Source: Terriglobia bacterium
Lineage (GTDB): Bacteria; Acidobacteriota; Terriglobia; Terriglobales; Acidobacteriaceae
Direction of reading: 5' to 3'
Length of the DNA: 64,000 nucleotides
Assembly: GCA_020072645.1 (NCBI GenBank)
Contig: JAIQGK010000012.1
Coordinates: 434,001-498,000 of the forward strand
Position 1 is the first letter of the stretch. Every line of letters begins with the position of its first letter. A model generated the notes under the pieces. It was given only the letters and a program-made list of their open reading frames with translations. It was not told the origin of the DNA and did not search any database. Below are positions 16,458 through 25,164 of this stretch, one piece after another. The position numbers and the translations under genes were made by a program.

Positions 16458-17287
16458 TGCTCTTTGACCTCGGAAAGCTTACCGGCTAAAAGTGCCATCA
16501 GTCTTTTGACGTGGGCAAGAATGGCATCAGCTTCTTCCTTGATATAAATAGCTCGCGTATGCATCACATGATTTCGCCACGCATCGCGAATGCCGCGAAT
16601 GTCCTGCAATACCGGATAGTAAAATTCTTGTGCCGCCTGTTTGCGCTTGCCTCGTTTCATCTTATTGATCTTAGAGTCAACCTTATCCTGTAGCTGATTA
16701 AGCATCGTTTCCCAGTCGGTATAGGGGATTGGAGTGTATTTTATCCGGCCCGTTTTTGTGTGTCGGCGCACTCGACGCAGACCTAGATGAACACAGAGTG
16801 CCCTTAATCCCCATTCGACTACCCGCATCAAATGAAACACGGCGGCAGTATTGCAATCGGCAATCAAACAGCTTGACGCTTCCATGATGTCCTCTATCGT
16901 GTGCGGGAATGCGTTAATGACTTCCAGCCCCAGCAATTCGGTGTATCCAGGGCACGGTGCGCGCTTTGTATCCACCATAACAAAGGTGATCTTTGTTATT
17001 TCATCCACAATCGCTTCTCGCGCGTGTCTCAATTCCGTAGACATAGCGGAATAATCTCTCTTGCGGAACTCAAAGCCGACCACTGTTCGATTGATAATTT
17101 CATGCGCAGCTTCAAATCTTTCGGCTTCGCAATATTTTTGTGCTTCTGTCAATATCGAAAGCGCCGTGTTTACCTCTCCTTCATCCGGCTCCGCTCCTAC
17201 AACCTCACCATATCTAACAAAGTCGGTTTCGAGGAGCAGCATACGCTCAAACAAATCCACTAGATCAGCAACATTAAATTCATTCAT
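16454..17287 (-). CDS. HEPN-like protein, IS passenger
   Basis: A 277-residue, mainly helical protein. The middle has AAVFHLMRVVEWGLRALCVHLGL, and the C-terminus has RDAWRNHVMHTRAIY followed by KEEADAILAHVKRLMALLA. The R238-N-x3-H243 motif is the signature of HEPN ribonucleases or their relatives. HEPN proteins often serve as RNase toxins in defence and toxin-antitoxin systems; activity here is inference. The frame continues upstream to 17839, but that part overlaps another gene in a different frame and has no protein character, so I start at ATG 17287. It is coupled to the 58-aa gene downstream and preceded by a small conserved gene. It sits inside the IS1595 inverted repeats. Confidence 0.75.
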   Translation of the reverse strand: MNEFNVADLVDLFERMLLLETDFVRYGEVVGAEPDEGEVNTALSILTEAQKYCEAERFEAAHEIINRTVVGFEFRKRDYSAMSTELRHAREAIVDEITKITFVMVDTKRAPCPGYTELLGLEVINAFPHTIEDIMEASSCLIADCNTAAVFHLMRVVEWGLRALCVHLGLRRVRRHTKTGRIKYTPIPYTDWETMLNQLQDKVDSKINKMKRGKRKQAAQEFYYPVLQDIRGIRDAWRNHVMHTRAIYIKEEADAILAHVKRLMALLAGKLSEVKEQ

Positions 17288-17357
17288 AATGTCCCAGAGG
17301 CTCCACACTCTGCGGCCATAATCATCCCCGCCATTGCCTCCATAAGCAAGCGCAGAC

Positions 17358-17388
17358 GGAGAAACCCGCCTTTCGGCGGGTTCTGGTT
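17358..17388 (-). terminator. Hairpin between small passenger gene and HEPN gene
   Basis: AACCCGCC-GAAA-GGCGGGTT followed on the minus strand by TTTCTCC. It lies 18 bases after the small gene's stop and about 70 bases before the HEPN start, so it may end or attenuate the transcript. A like hairpin follows the paralogous gene at 47730. Confidence 0.65.
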
Positions 17389-17405
17389 TGATGTTGGACA
17401 GATTT

Positions 17406-17669
17406 TCAGCGCGACGATCTGCTGTGAACAGGTCGCCAGCGTTTGAGCGGTTTGTATTCTCCGGTGCCCCAATTCGCAAATTCAGGGTAGACCATGACAT
17501 ACGGCTCAAGATCGAAGGTAAGAGCGGTCTTGTCCTTGAAACGGATGTCAATGAGGAAGTATTCGGGGGTAACGTCCAGTTCGACGCGCTCAATGATCTT
17601 GCCTTTGGCTTGCGGGAAGGCCAGAACGCGCCTGTAGGCTTGCTTTTTGGTACGCTTAGAGACAGCCAT
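17406..17669 (-). CDS. Small conserved IS-associated protein, copy 1
   Basis: An 87-residue protein, MAVSKRTKKQAYRRVLAFP then AKGKIIERVEL, a beta-rich middle (YFLIDIRFKDKTALTFDLEP) and a tail YKPLKRWRPVHSRSSR. It is a clear paralogue of the 90-residue protein at 47450: same start, same KGKI-x3-VEL, DKT-x-LTF-x-LE and YKPLKRWR-x-VHS. The DNA just upstream is also nearly identical between the two (AACCACAAATCACCTTCC and beyond), which suggests a conserved promoter or leader. Both lie in IS1595-linked blocks. I do not recognise the family. First gene of the minus-strand passenger set. Confidence 0.75.
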   Translation of the reverse strand: MAVSKRTKKQAYRRVLAFPQAKGKIIERVELDVTPEYFLIDIRFKDKTALTFDLEPYVMVYPEFANWGTGEYKPLKRWRPVHSRSSR

Positions 17670-17722
17670 GGATTCGCCTTTCTAGGAAGGTGATTTGTGG
17701 TTAGGGCTGCGTCGATGCTGAT
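17670..17722 (-). promoter_or_regulatory. Conserved leader upstream of small passenger gene
   Basis: On the minus strand this reads CGACGCAGCCCTAACCACAA, then ATCACCTTCC and GAAAGGCGAATC, ending 1 base before ATG. The same run, with very few changes, precedes the paralogue at 47450 (47406-47449). GAAAGGCG supplies the ribosome site. Conservation beyond that site suggests regulation or a recent common origin. Confidence 0.6.
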
Positions 17723-17830
17723 AACATCGGCGTGGCCCGTCTCTCTTGTAGCGCACCCACAGAGAGTCAGCAACAAAAAAATAGCGAAAACCCTGTCACG
17801 GCTGGAAATATCTTGTGACAAAATTCGGCA

Positions 17831-17852
17831 CTGTGTCAAGTATGTTAGTGCC
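17831..17852 (-). repeat. Right terminal inverted repeat of the IS1595 element
   Basis: Inverted match to 15262-15283 at 20 of 22 positions. It also carries an inward TTGACA, so a -35 element faces the passenger genes. Confidence 0.85.
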
Positions 17853-17861
17853 GATGGGGTG
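17853..17861. repeat. Target-site direct repeat, right copy
   Basis: Exact copy of 15253-15261 (GATGGGGTG), directly outside the right inverted end. Confidence 0.75.
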
Positions 17862-18171
17862 GGATATCAGGGGAGGGGGTAGGGGAGGATGGAAAGTTAA
17901 CCAGAAAGTAACTTTTTGCTTTTTGGGTTCCGGCTTCTCGGATCAGACCTTTTCGGATTGCACCAGGCTGAAACCGCCCAAAAGTGTCAAGTGAAAGCCG
18001 CCGAGGCGGCAGGTCAAGATACGATCTTTGAAAATTTGTGAACAGCCAAAGCCGCATCGGTAAAGCCGAGGTGCAGAGAACAGTTCTTTGGCGTTGCTGC
18101 AAACAATCGAGGGTGAAACCGTGGCCTGCCCAGCCCAGAAGGGCGAAGCCGGAAGGGGGTGGAATGAGTTT
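17862..18171. other. Gene-free stretch right of the IS element
   Basis: No supported gene in about 310 bases. It was joined to 15252 before the element inserted. Open frames here are short and without protein character. Confidence 0.4.
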
Positions 18172-19098
18172 TTACTGGAAGAATTCCTCCATCGTGGCCG
18201 CCGTGGCCGAATTGCCGGGATGGTCCGTTACGCGCAAAAGATCCAGGACCAGCCGCAAAGTGCTTTGGTGTTGATAGAACCTGGTGGACTTAAAGCCCGT
18301 TTTTACATGCGAACCCGCTATTACCCAGGCCACGTTGCCGCCGCCATTGATCACGTCAATGGCCAGCGATTCATCAAAGACAATAATGAACACGCTGTTA
18401 GCCAGAGCGGGTGAATTGATCAAAGGGCCGATGTTGTTGCTGAGCCAGCTATCGGCGGCGGAAAGCTTCGCATCATCGGTACAAAGCGGGCCACCGCTTG
18501 GGCAATCATGTGCGTCGTTTTCCGCGTTGGGCGCGATGAAAGCAAAACTTGGAAGCGTGCCCGCAGCGGCGTCTGCTGAAAGCTGGGTGACAGGAACAAG
18601 GTTAGCGGTCTGGGATCCCAGGACGCTCTGCATGTACGCAAATGGATTGTGGTGCTTGAAATAGGGATATACGTCACCACCGGTATAGCCGGGTGAAGGC
18701 AGGCTCTGCATGTAGGCCTTCCAGGTCTTGCCCGCGCTGGTCAGAGCTTGTGCAACATTGTCTGAGCTAATGGCGCCGGGAAAGGAATCGTCGTTGGTCT
18801 CAACATTTCCCGTGGTCAGCATGAAGTAATTGCCGATTGAAGGATGCGTGTTGGCAAAATAATTTGCCGCATGCGAATGCGCTGTGGCCAAAGAATTCAG
18901 GAACGGCATTGATGAATTGCCGATCACCTGGGCAGCTGCGTGGTTCTCCAGCACAACCAGAAAAACATGGTCTGCCGCAGGGATGGCCGTCGTGCTGGGC
19001 GTGGGTGTGGGTGGGCCGCCTACGTGGTTTACACCTCCGCATCCAACCATTACCGCAAGAAAAACCAAGAGGAAAAGAGGTGTAATTTTGCAGCGCAT
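18172..19098 (-). CDS. Lipoprotein phosphoesterase (acid phosphatase-like)
   Basis: A ~308-residue member of the phosphoesterase family (alkaline-phosphatase-like fold, PF04185 type). It starts with a lipoprotein signal (FLLVFLAVMVGCGG), so it is probably membrane-anchored outside the cytoplasm. The family marks are HVFLVVLENHAAAQVIGN near the start, ANTHPSIGNYFMLTTG, FAFIAPNAENDAHDC, and VFIIVFDES (metal-binding Asp and Glu). ATG 19098 is chosen over an upstream ATG (19122) because AGGAG lies 10 bases before it. Homologues include acid phosphatases and phospholipase C-type enzymes; substrate is not predictable. Monocistronic. Confidence 0.85.
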   Translation of the reverse strand: MRCKITPLFLLVFLAVMVGCGGVNHVGGPPTPTPSTTAIPAADHVFLVVLENHAAAQVIGNSSMPFLNSLATAHSHAANYFANTHPSIGNYFMLTTGNVETNDDSFPGAISSDNVAQALTSAGKTWKAYMQSLPSPGYTGGDVYPYFKHHNPFAYMQSVLGSQTANLVPVTQLSADAAAGTLPSFAFIAPNAENDAHDCPSGGPLCTDDAKLSAADSWLSNNIGPLINSPALANSVFIIVFDESLAIDVINGGGNVAWVIAGSHVKTGFKSTRFYQHQSTLRLVLDLLRVTDHPGNSATAATMEEFFQ

Positions 19099-19433
19099 CA
19101 AATTGAATCTCCTGTGGAGCACCCGTTTTTAGATGCCGGCCAACCTTAGGACGTGGTCTTAACGACCTAGACTAGGTTGTTTGGGTAGGAAGATGCTCTT
19201 TGAGGCCTGTCCATCAGTTTATTGCCGATACGGTGGTGAAGGTCCTTGGACACAAGCGGGCGTGGAAGATGATTGAACAGATTGAGATCCGCAAAAGATA
19301 GTCAACGTGCGTTTGCAGATAAAAATCGAATAAGACCGGAGTTGCGGGCTAACTCGCAGCTTGCATTCTCCATCCTACATAGCTGGAAAGATGCGCCGTC
19401 CTCAAATGGCGCATCTTAGGAACCTGGAAAATC
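19099..19433. other. Intergenic stretch with a possible C-terminal relic
   Basis: No intact gene. One plus-strand frame from about 19205 to 19304 gives a credible tail (HQFIADTVVKVLGHKRAW, then MIEQIEIRKR and a stop) with only a TTG as a start. It may be a gene remnant or a ~33-residue peptide. Confidence 0.25.
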
Positions 19434-19616
19434 ATGTTAATCACATTGGCATTACTCGTTCTCTGGATTCTTAGCATGTACTTTTACCTTCCTCTACCGG
19501 TAGTGGTGCTGCTCTTTGCCGCGCTGGCGACTGGAACCACAATGACCATCTGGCAGGCGTGGATGAGCCGCAAACAGCGCCTGGCAGCTATTGGCGAGCA
19601 GGATTCAAACAGCTAA
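19434..19616 (+). CDS. 60-aa membrane protein
   Basis: Residues 1-42 are almost wholly hydrophobic and give one or two membrane helices; the tail is short and polar (MSRKQRLAAIGEQDSNS). It starts at ATG 19434 with a weak AGGAA about 20 bases upstream. Not recognised. It may share a transcript with the exported protein at 19658. Confidence 0.45.
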   Translation: MLITLALLVLWILSMYFYLPLPVVVLLFAALATGTTMTIWQAWMSRKQRLAAIGEQDSNS

Positions 19617-19657
19617 TTCGCGGCGCATTCGGTGCTGAAAAGCGATAGACTTTGCTC

Positions 19658-20260
19658 ATGAAGTTTCTGGGCAAATTCCTGCTGCTGGCCGCGTGCGTCG
19701 CGGCTGCGCAATCGCCGCAGACCAGCCAGCCGGCTGCACCGAAGGCCCCGGCAGCCAGCGCCGATCAAACGCAGCTTGCCGCGATCGTAAAGCAGCAGTT
19801 CGGCGATACGTTTACGCTTCCGGCAAAGTTTTCTCCGCCGCTGATCACGGCGGATTTTGACGGCGATGGCGTCGAAGATGTCGCGATCGTGGCCGATAGC
19901 AAAGATCCGCTGCCCGATTCTTTTGCTTTCAAATACGATGTGGCCGACCCTTACCACGCTTATTTCGGCTTTGGAAATCCCAAAATTACATCCACGTTTA
20001 GCGCTGATCCGGGGCACACGCATCATTTCCTGGTGATATTTGGCAGCGGCAAAGAAGCCTGGCATGCTGCAACGCCAAAAGCAAAGTTCGTCCTGATCAA
20101 CGTTCCGTTTGATACGTTTGAAGTCGGGCGAATGCTCATCAGCAAAAAGAAGCCGCCCATCTTTGTCATCAAGGCCCTGGAGTCGCAAATAATGGATTCC
20201 GCCTTGTGGTGGGAAGCCAAGAAGAAACGCTGGCGCTGGGAGCCAGGCAACACACTGTAG
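19658..20260 (+). CDS. Exported hypothetical protein with one FG-GAP-like motif
   Basis: A ~200-residue protein with a signal peptide (MKFLGKFLLLAACVAAAQS) and an Ala/Pro-rich linker. Residues near 70 read ITADFDGDGVEDVAIVAD, an Asp-rich FG-GAP or dockerin-like calcium loop. The rest is beta-rich and ends in WWEAKKKRWRWEPGNTL. Similar exported proteins occur in acidobacteria; function is unknown. ATG 19658 is preferred; a TTG two codons upstream is in frame. Confidence 0.7.
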   Translation: MKFLGKFLLLAACVAAAQSPQTSQPAAPKAPAASADQTQLAAIVKQQFGDTFTLPAKFSPPLITADFDGDGVEDVAIVADSKDPLPDSFAFKYDVADPYHAYFGFGNPKITSTFSADPGHTHHFLVIFGSGKEAWHAATPKAKFVLINVPFDTFEVGRMLISKKKPPIFVIKALESQIMDSALWWEAKKKRWRWEPGNTL

Positions 20261-20323
20261 TAATGGCGCGATGCGCTCTTGTGATGGCTGCCTTTACCTG
20301 TGAACCGCCAATCTATGTGCCAC

Positions 20324-21319
20324 CTATCTGGCTGATGCGGCTTCTGCTTTTGGCCGGATTTTTCTGGCGCCGAAGAACGCTTCCCTGGCTGGCTTTTGGG
20401 AAGCCAACCAGAGTTTTACTACTTCAAACGTAATTGTGGTGCCGTAAGTCACCGCAATCCAGACGCAAACGGCTTCAAGAGGCAGGTTCGACCACGCCTT
20501 TACCGACAAGCCAAGCATCTGCTTCGGTTGATATCCCCACCAACCGTATGGCAGAGCCAGCGTGGCTTCCCAAACCAGGCTAACCAGCAGAACGTATAAC
20601 AGCACCAGACTAAAAGCGCGCCAGTTGATGGATGCTTTCACCGTCGGATAGAAACCTACTGCCGGAATGAGCCCGCCTGCAATCAGCACGGTCAGATAAC
20701 CAGGGAAACCGACAGGTTCCGGTGAAAACATCTTTTTGTAAAGAATGGCAGTCCCCACCAGCAGCGCACCCAATACAGCCGAGGTTGGATGAAACACCAG
20801 CAGCCTCGATTTCCCTTTTGCTTCCTCCGCGTAGTCGGGAATGTTGTAAGCAGCAAGCCAGAACTCGTCGAGCCAAATGTAGATCAGAAGGATGGCGATG
20901 AAACCTGAGAAGTAGAACAGGTATTCTTCAATCGGTACCGGACCGCCCAATGCGGGTGCGCCAATTCCCAGCGTGGCATGGCGATTGGGAAACACAAAGA
21001 ACTTATGAGCAAAGAAAAAATCCAGAGCGAAGCCAAGCGGAACCAGGATTGAAATCGTTCTCCAAAAAGCACTCTTGGGAAGCCTGATGCGTTCCTGTGG
21101 AAAGAGCCAGCCGGCGATCACGATAATCGGAACAACAAACAGCAGCAAACTCCATGTATACCCTTGCGGTGTAGGATCAGCGCTGGTGATCGTGATGGAA
21201 CCCGCATCGCGAACTCTGTTGAGCGTTATGGCCGCGGGAACGGCGATCATTGCAAGAATGGTCAAAACAATTCCCGGCCCAAGCCGAAATGTGGGTGAAG
21301 GCTTCTGCGATGAAGGCAT
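20324..21319 (-). CDS. Lycopene-cyclase-domain membrane protein
   Basis: A 331-residue protein with about eight membrane segments. The PVPIEEYLFYF motif at about 128-138 is the (I/L)P-x-EE signature of the CrtYc/CrtYd and CarR lycopene cyclase domain, and WEATLALPYGWWGYQP with LPLEAVCVWIAVTY give the second half-domain with another P-x-E. So both halves of a heterodimeric-type cyclase seem fused in one chain, as in fungal and archaeal forms. Its likely role is ring closure in carotenoid synthesis, but no other carotenoid genes are in the window, so function is tentative. Convergent with the gene at 19658. Confidence 0.7.
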   Translation of the reverse strand: MPSSQKPSPTFRLGPGIVLTILAMIAVPAAITLNRVRDAGSITITSADPTPQGYTWSLLLFVVPIIVIAGWLFPQERIRLPKSAFWRTISILVPLGFALDFFFAHKFFVFPNRHATLGIGAPALGGPVPIEEYLFYFSGFIAILLIYIWLDEFWLAAYNIPDYAEEAKGKSRLLVFHPTSAVLGALLVGTAILYKKMFSPEPVGFPGYLTVLIAGGLIPAVGFYPTVKASINWRAFSLVLLYVLLVSLVWEATLALPYGWWGYQPKQMLGLSVKAWSNLPLEAVCVWIAVTYGTTITFEVVKLWLASQKPAREAFFGARKIRPKAEAASAR

Positions 21320-21452
21320 GGACGGCCCTCCTGATCTTCGCGATTCTACTCTGCTTTGTTCCGGAACCGATCAGTAACTTTTTCGCTAATTCATTGGATG
21401 TCGCATGATCAGAAATACTTCAAGGTTGGGGTTTCCCCTATAATTCCATCTC

Positions 21453-23036
21453 ATGGACCTGGAACAGAAGATTGAAGAGCTTAAGCGCCGTGATTCGCTG
21501 GCTGAAGCCGGGGGCGGCAAGGAACGACAGGAGCGCCAGCACAAAGAAGGCAAGATGTCCGCGCGTGAGCGCATTGAATTCCTGCTGGATGAAGGCACCT
21601 TTGAGGAATTCGACAAGATGGTCACGCACAGCTGCACGGACTTTGGCATGGAGCAGAACAAAGTGTATGGTGACGGCTTTGTTACCGGCTATGGCCGCAT
21701 TGAAGGCCGGCTGGTATTTGTTTTTGCCCAGGATTTCACCGTGTTCGGCGGATCGCTTTCAGCGGCCAATGCCGGCAAGATCGTAAAGATCATGGACACC
21801 GCGATGAAGGTTGGCGCGCCGGTGATCGGGCTGAATGATTCCGGCGGCGCGCGCATTCAGGAAGGTGTGATGTCTCTGGCCGGCTATGCCGATATTTTTC
21901 TGCGCAACACGCTGGCCAGCGGCGTGATCCCGCAAATTTCCGCCATCATGGGCCCGTGCGCAGGCGGAGCGGTGTATTCGCCTGCCATTACAGATTTCAT
22001 CCTGATGGTGGACAAAACTTCTTATATGTTCGTGACCGGCCCGGACGTGATTAAGACCGTGACGCATGAAGAGGTCACTAAAGACGAGCTTGGCGGCGCG
22101 GGAACGCACAATGAAACTTCCGGCGTGGCGCATTTTATGGCGCATGACGATGCCGAATGTCTCTCGATGGTGCGCGAACTGTTCGGGTTTATTCCTTCCA
22201 ATAATCTCGACGATCCGCCCCGCCGCGAATGCACCGATCCCATTGACCGTGCGGATTCCGAGCTGCAGACCGTGGTCCCGGTTGAATCCAGCCAGCCTTA
22301 TGACATGAAAGATGTGATCACGCGCGTGGTGGATGACGGTTACTTCTTTGAAGTGCATGAGCACTACGCAAAAAACATCGTCGTGGGATTCGCCCGCCTG
22401 AATGGCCGTTCCGTGGGGATCGTAGCCAATCAACCCGCGTTTCTGGCTGGCGTGCTCGATATCAATGCGTCAGTAAAAGGCGCGCGGTTTGTGCGCTTTT
22501 GCGATGCCTTTAACATTCCGCTGATCACATTTGAAGATGTCCCCGGATTTCTCCCCGGGACGCAGCAGGAGTACGGCGGCATCATCCGCCACGGCGCAAA
22601 GTTGTTGTTTGCCTTTGCTGAAGCCACGGTCCCCAAGATCACCATAATCACGCGCAAAGCTTATGGCGGCGCATATTGCGTCATGTCATCCAAGCACATC
22701 CGTACGGACGTGAATTATGCGTGGCCCACGGCGGAAATCGCGGTGATGGGAGCAGAAGGAGCGGTCAACATTGTGTACAAGCGCGAGCTGGAGCGCGCGG
22801 CGCTTTCAGCGAAATCAGAGAAAGAAAAAGCTGAAGTCATTGCCAGGGCGCGCAATGAAAAGATTGAAGAATTCCGCGACCGCTTTGCCAGCCCTTACGT
22901 TGCCGCCGAACGCGGCTATATTGACGCCGTGATTCGTCCGCAGGAAACGCGTAAAAAGCTGATTGACGCGCTGGAAATGCTCCAGAACAAGCGCGACAAG
23001 AATCCGCCGAAGAAGCATGCGAATATTCCGCTGTGA
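21453..23036 (+). CDS. Acyl-CoA carboxylase carboxyltransferase subunit
   Basis: A 527-residue carboxyltransferase of the PccB/methylmalonyl-CoA decarboxylase alpha type. It transfers carboxyl from biotin carrier protein to propionyl- or acetyl-CoA, in the cytoplasm. The N-terminal half has the oxyanion-hole segments [10 protein letters not shown] and [17 protein letters not shown]; the C-terminal half has [37 protein letters not shown]-type sequence (each marker is typical). It ends [13 protein letters not shown], the usual PccB end. No biotin carboxylase gene is adjacent. Acceptor is not certain; propionyl-CoA is most common for this subgroup. Confidence 0.92.
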   Translation: MDLEQKIEELKRRDSLAEAGGGKERQERQHKEGKMSARERIEFLLDEGTFEEFDKMVTHSCTDFGMEQNKVYGDGFVTGYGRIEGRLVFVFAQDFTVFGGSLSAANAGKIVKIMDTAMKVGAPVIGLNDSGGARIQEGVMSLAGYADIFLRNTLASGVIPQISAIMGPCAGGAVYSPAITDFILMVDKTSYMFVTGPDVIKTVTHEEVTKDELGGAGTHNETSGVAHFMAHDDAECLSMVRELFGFIPSNNLDDPPRRECTDPIDRADSELQTVVPVESSQPYDMKDVITRVVDDGYFFEVHEHYAKNIVVGFARLNGRSVGIVANQPAFLAGVLDINASVKGARFVRFCDAFNIPLITFEDVPGFLPGTQQEYGGIIRHGAKLLFAFAEATVPKITIITRKAYGGAYCVMSSKHIRTDVNYAWPTAEIAVMGAEGAVNIVYKRELERAALSAKSEKEKAEVIARARNEKIEEFRDRFASPYVAAERGYIDAVIRPQETRKKLIDALEMLQNKRDKNPPKKHANIPL

Positions 23037-23215
23037 GCTCTCATGTTTTGTCCCCTGAGCGCAAGGAACTCCTATAGCAGCGGGACGCTTATCGCGGATT
23101 ACGCGGAATAACTCGGATTTTTATTGAACCCTGAAGCAAAAGAAATCTCGATAAACTTTGGGAGTGCGACTTTCCCCAAATCGCATTCCTCAACTCCTCG
23201 TAGTCAAGTGCCTTC

Positions 23216-24274
23216 CTAGGCCGGGCCGTTCCACCACTCTGGCTCCTTGGGGACGCCGAGGATGGATATCGCATCTATTTGGACAAGTGGAAGCTGCTGG
23301 TGCCCGAAGGTTCCGAACAGCGTCAGTCGCATGGTCAACGCCGCACCGGCAGTTGAAGGCGCAGTCACCTTGTACCAAGCTGCCGCTTTCTGTGCGATCA
23401 TCGACGCTATTGCCGGTACTGAACTGGGATCGATTGGAATCCAGTCCACCAGCGACACCGGCATCACGACTGGAAGTACGGGACCGGCCAGTTGGTGCTC
23501 ATACAGAAGTACAACTCTCAGATGGCAGTCTAACTCCTGAGTCGGTGCAATAACCTTGAATATGTCTTGCAGCGTTTGCGCGAGAGTGGCAGCTGGTGTC
23601 AGCGCTCGGGTCTGTCCGCATTGCAACAGTGGAGCTACCGGACTTAAAAAACGACTTACATGTGATTGATAGATAGACTCCTTGGTCTCGCCGTCAGCAA
23701 CGATCTTCACGATCTGTTTTACAAACAAGCTCAAATTGGCGGTCCGCCTCTGGCGGAAGTCCAGGTTGCGCCATATCAAGGTCATGTGGCCAAAAAACGA
23801 GAGAGGATCCTCGACATTCTCAAAGCAGTGGCTGACTTGCCACCATTCTTTCTCATCCTTGAGAACGTGGTCAGCCGGCGAGTCGCTTTGGTGATCCCAG
23901 ACTTGATCCTGCACGGTGACAACTGGCCATTGCGACGGGGGACCACCGGATTGGTTTCGCCCGGACAGCCGCATCATTTCTATCTCGTCGGGCAGCTCGA
24001 TAAAAAAGTGCTCCAGTAGAAGCCCGCTGTTCGCCGCCAGCTGTTCCATGTTGGGCCCGGCTGGATCTGCGTTGAAGATAACGTCTAAATACAACTCGTC
24101 CCGCAACGCAAAATTGTGCGCGAACTGCACGGTGTAATCCCATTTCAACACCTCGGCAATTGCGTCTTCAATATTGGCCGGACCGGCGTCGGAATGCGAC
24201 GCTAGAGGTGCGGCCGTCGCCGCTTGTGAGATGAGAATGGGAGCATCGGGGATCCATGGGGTTCTAGTTTTCAA
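23216..24274 (-). CDS. Hypothetical protein, 352 aa
   Basis: The composition is that of a true protein and the frame is long, but I do not recognise it. It has no signal peptide or membrane segment. Features: an acidic region with repeated aromatic residues (EKEWWQVSHCFENVEDPLSF), then FFGHMTLIWRNLDFRQRR, and a C-terminal beta-rich half (LVDWIPIDPSSVPAIASMIA). Upstream on its 5' side is the mnmG fragment and the truncated lysozyme, so it lies in a rearranged area. Start at ATG 24274 with no strong ribosome site. Confidence 0.55.
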   Translation of the reverse strand: MKTRTPWIPDAPILISQAATAAPLASHSDAGPANIEDAIAEVLKWDYTVQFAHNFALRDELYLDVIFNADPAGPNMEQLAANSGLLLEHFFIELPDEIEMMRLSGRNQSGGPPSQWPVVTVQDQVWDHQSDSPADHVLKDEKEWWQVSHCFENVEDPLSFFGHMTLIWRNLDFRQRRTANLSLFVKQIVKIVADGETKESIYQSHVSRFLSPVAPLLQCGQTRALTPAATLAQTLQDIFKVIAPTQELDCHLRVVLLYEHQLAGPVLPVVMPVSLVDWIPIDPSSVPAIASMIAQKAAAWYKVTAPSTAGAALTMRLTLFGTFGHQQLPLVQIDAISILGVPKEPEWWNGPA

Positions 24275-24443
24275 CGTTTGGCCAACGTTTCATTGTGTTC
24301 CGCCGCGCTTCAGTGATTGCTCAGCTGGCGGCTTACTTATCTTCGTACTGTGGAGTGGTCCCGAAAGTGATGCATGTCACGACGATGAGTGATGCTGTAA
24401 TAATAAAGTCAAGTCAGTGAGCTTTTCGATGGACTAACTTGAA

Positions 24444-24657
24444 TTATCCCAGGCTTTGCGAAGAAGCAAAGCGCTTCGCCTGTATCTCAATGTAGACGTT
24501 GATCAGCGAAACCGCAGCCGGCGTTACGCCTGGAATGCGCGACGCGTGGCCGAGCGTGCGTGGGCGGACTCGTTGCAACTTTTCATTCATCTCGCGCGAA
24601 AGACCGCTGACTTTGCCGTAGTCAAACCAATCAGGAATCGGTCTTCATTTCATTGTG
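24444..24657 (-). pseudogene. Fragment of a second mnmG 3' end
   Basis: On the minus strand this encodes [20 protein letters not shown] and onward to [21 protein letters not shown], then a stop: the C-terminus of MnmG, nearly identical in protein to the intact gene at 25708. DNA identity is lower (about 80% by eye) with mainly silent changes. Just upstream NEMKT is present but about 84 bases (28 codons of the intact gene) are missing, breaking the frame. Homology stops at about 24657. So it is a partial, diverged copy, either a relic of a replaced gene or DNA brought in from a relative. Confidence 0.85.
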
Positions 24658-25151
24658 CGCCAGCAGAATACCGTGTCGATCCGGTTGTGATCGGCGGTAT
24701 TGGTTCGCGTGAATCAAGGTGGGGCCTTATCAATCGCTCACCCGGGCCGGCGGGCACGGGAGACTTTGGGCCGCGCAGGTTTCCTACCGCATTCCGGACA
24801 GGCGCATTACCACCCGACGGGGGAGGATATGGCCGCGGGTTGATGCAGATTGATTTTGATGCTTTTCCCTTTGCCCGCAACGGCAACTGGCAAGACCCTG
24901 AAGCCAATATCAATACTGGCTGTAGCGTGTTGAAATCAAATCTGGATCTGCTGGGAAGAAAAACGTCCCTTACCGGGCGCGACCTGCTTCAGGCAGCGAT
25001 TGCTGCTTATAACTGCGGCGCAGGAAACGTTCTCACCGCGATAAGTGAAAGCCATGACGTGGATTTTTTCACCACCGGTAGGAACTACTCAAAGGATGTT
25101 CTGAACCGCGCCGGATTTTTCCAGAATGCGGGATGGGATTCGCAGTCGTAG
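24456..25151 (+). CDS. Goose-type lysozyme-like domain, 5'-truncated, chimeric start
   Basis: The last ~165 residues match a g-type lysozyme/SLT transglycosylase: [16 protein letters not shown] (catalytic Glu in SRES), [46 protein letters not shown] and [17 protein letters not shown]. It would cleave peptidoglycan. The first ~65 residues, up to about 24651, are merely the antisense of the mnmG fragment and have no lysozyme character, so the true N-terminus (and any signal peptide) has been lost. The gene is probably a relic, or translated from a late start. Next gene, a VOC protein, is convergent. Confidence 0.6.
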   Translation: MRRSKALRLYLNVDVDQRNRSRRYAWNARRVAERAWADSLQLFIHLARKTADFAVVKPIRNRSSFHCAPAEYRVDPVVIGGIGSRESRWGLINRSPGPAGTGDFGPRRFPTAFRTGALPPDGGGYGRGLMQIDFDAFPFARNGNWQDPEANINTGCSVLKSNLDLLGRKTSLTGRDLLQAAIAAYNCGAGNVLTAISESHDVDFFTTGRNYSKDVLNRAGFFQNAGWDSQS

Positions 25152-25164
25152 ACCGGCAACTTGG

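Larger units (their letters stand above)
15262..17852 (+). mobile_element. IS1595-type element with passenger genes
   Basis: A complete element of about 2.59 kb. The ends are 22-bp inverted repeats: 15262-15283 and 17831-17852, matching at 20 of 22 positions, with core ATACTTGACACAG. A 9-bp direct repeat flanks them. It carries a transposase (+) and, converging on it, a minus-strand set of three genes: a small conserved protein, a HEPN-like protein and a 58-residue protein. The intact ends, intact transposase and direct repeat suggest fairly recent insertion. Passenger genes are known in the IS1595 family; these particular ones I do not recognise from it. Confidence 0.85.

Noticed and set aside
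17288-17839. N-terminal extension of the HEPN frame (would give a 461-residue protein with a lipoprotein-like start)
   Set aside because: It overlaps the conserved 87-aa gene and its leader in another frame, has a skewed S/T/P/R composition, and crosses a terminator hairpin.
20324-21319. Carotenoid gene cluster around the lycopene-cyclase-like gene
   Set aside because: No phytoene synthase, desaturase or other carotenoid gene is in the window.
24456-24651. First 65 residues of the lysozyme-like protein
   Set aside because: Antisense of a MnmG-coding fragment; no signal peptide or lysozyme similarity.
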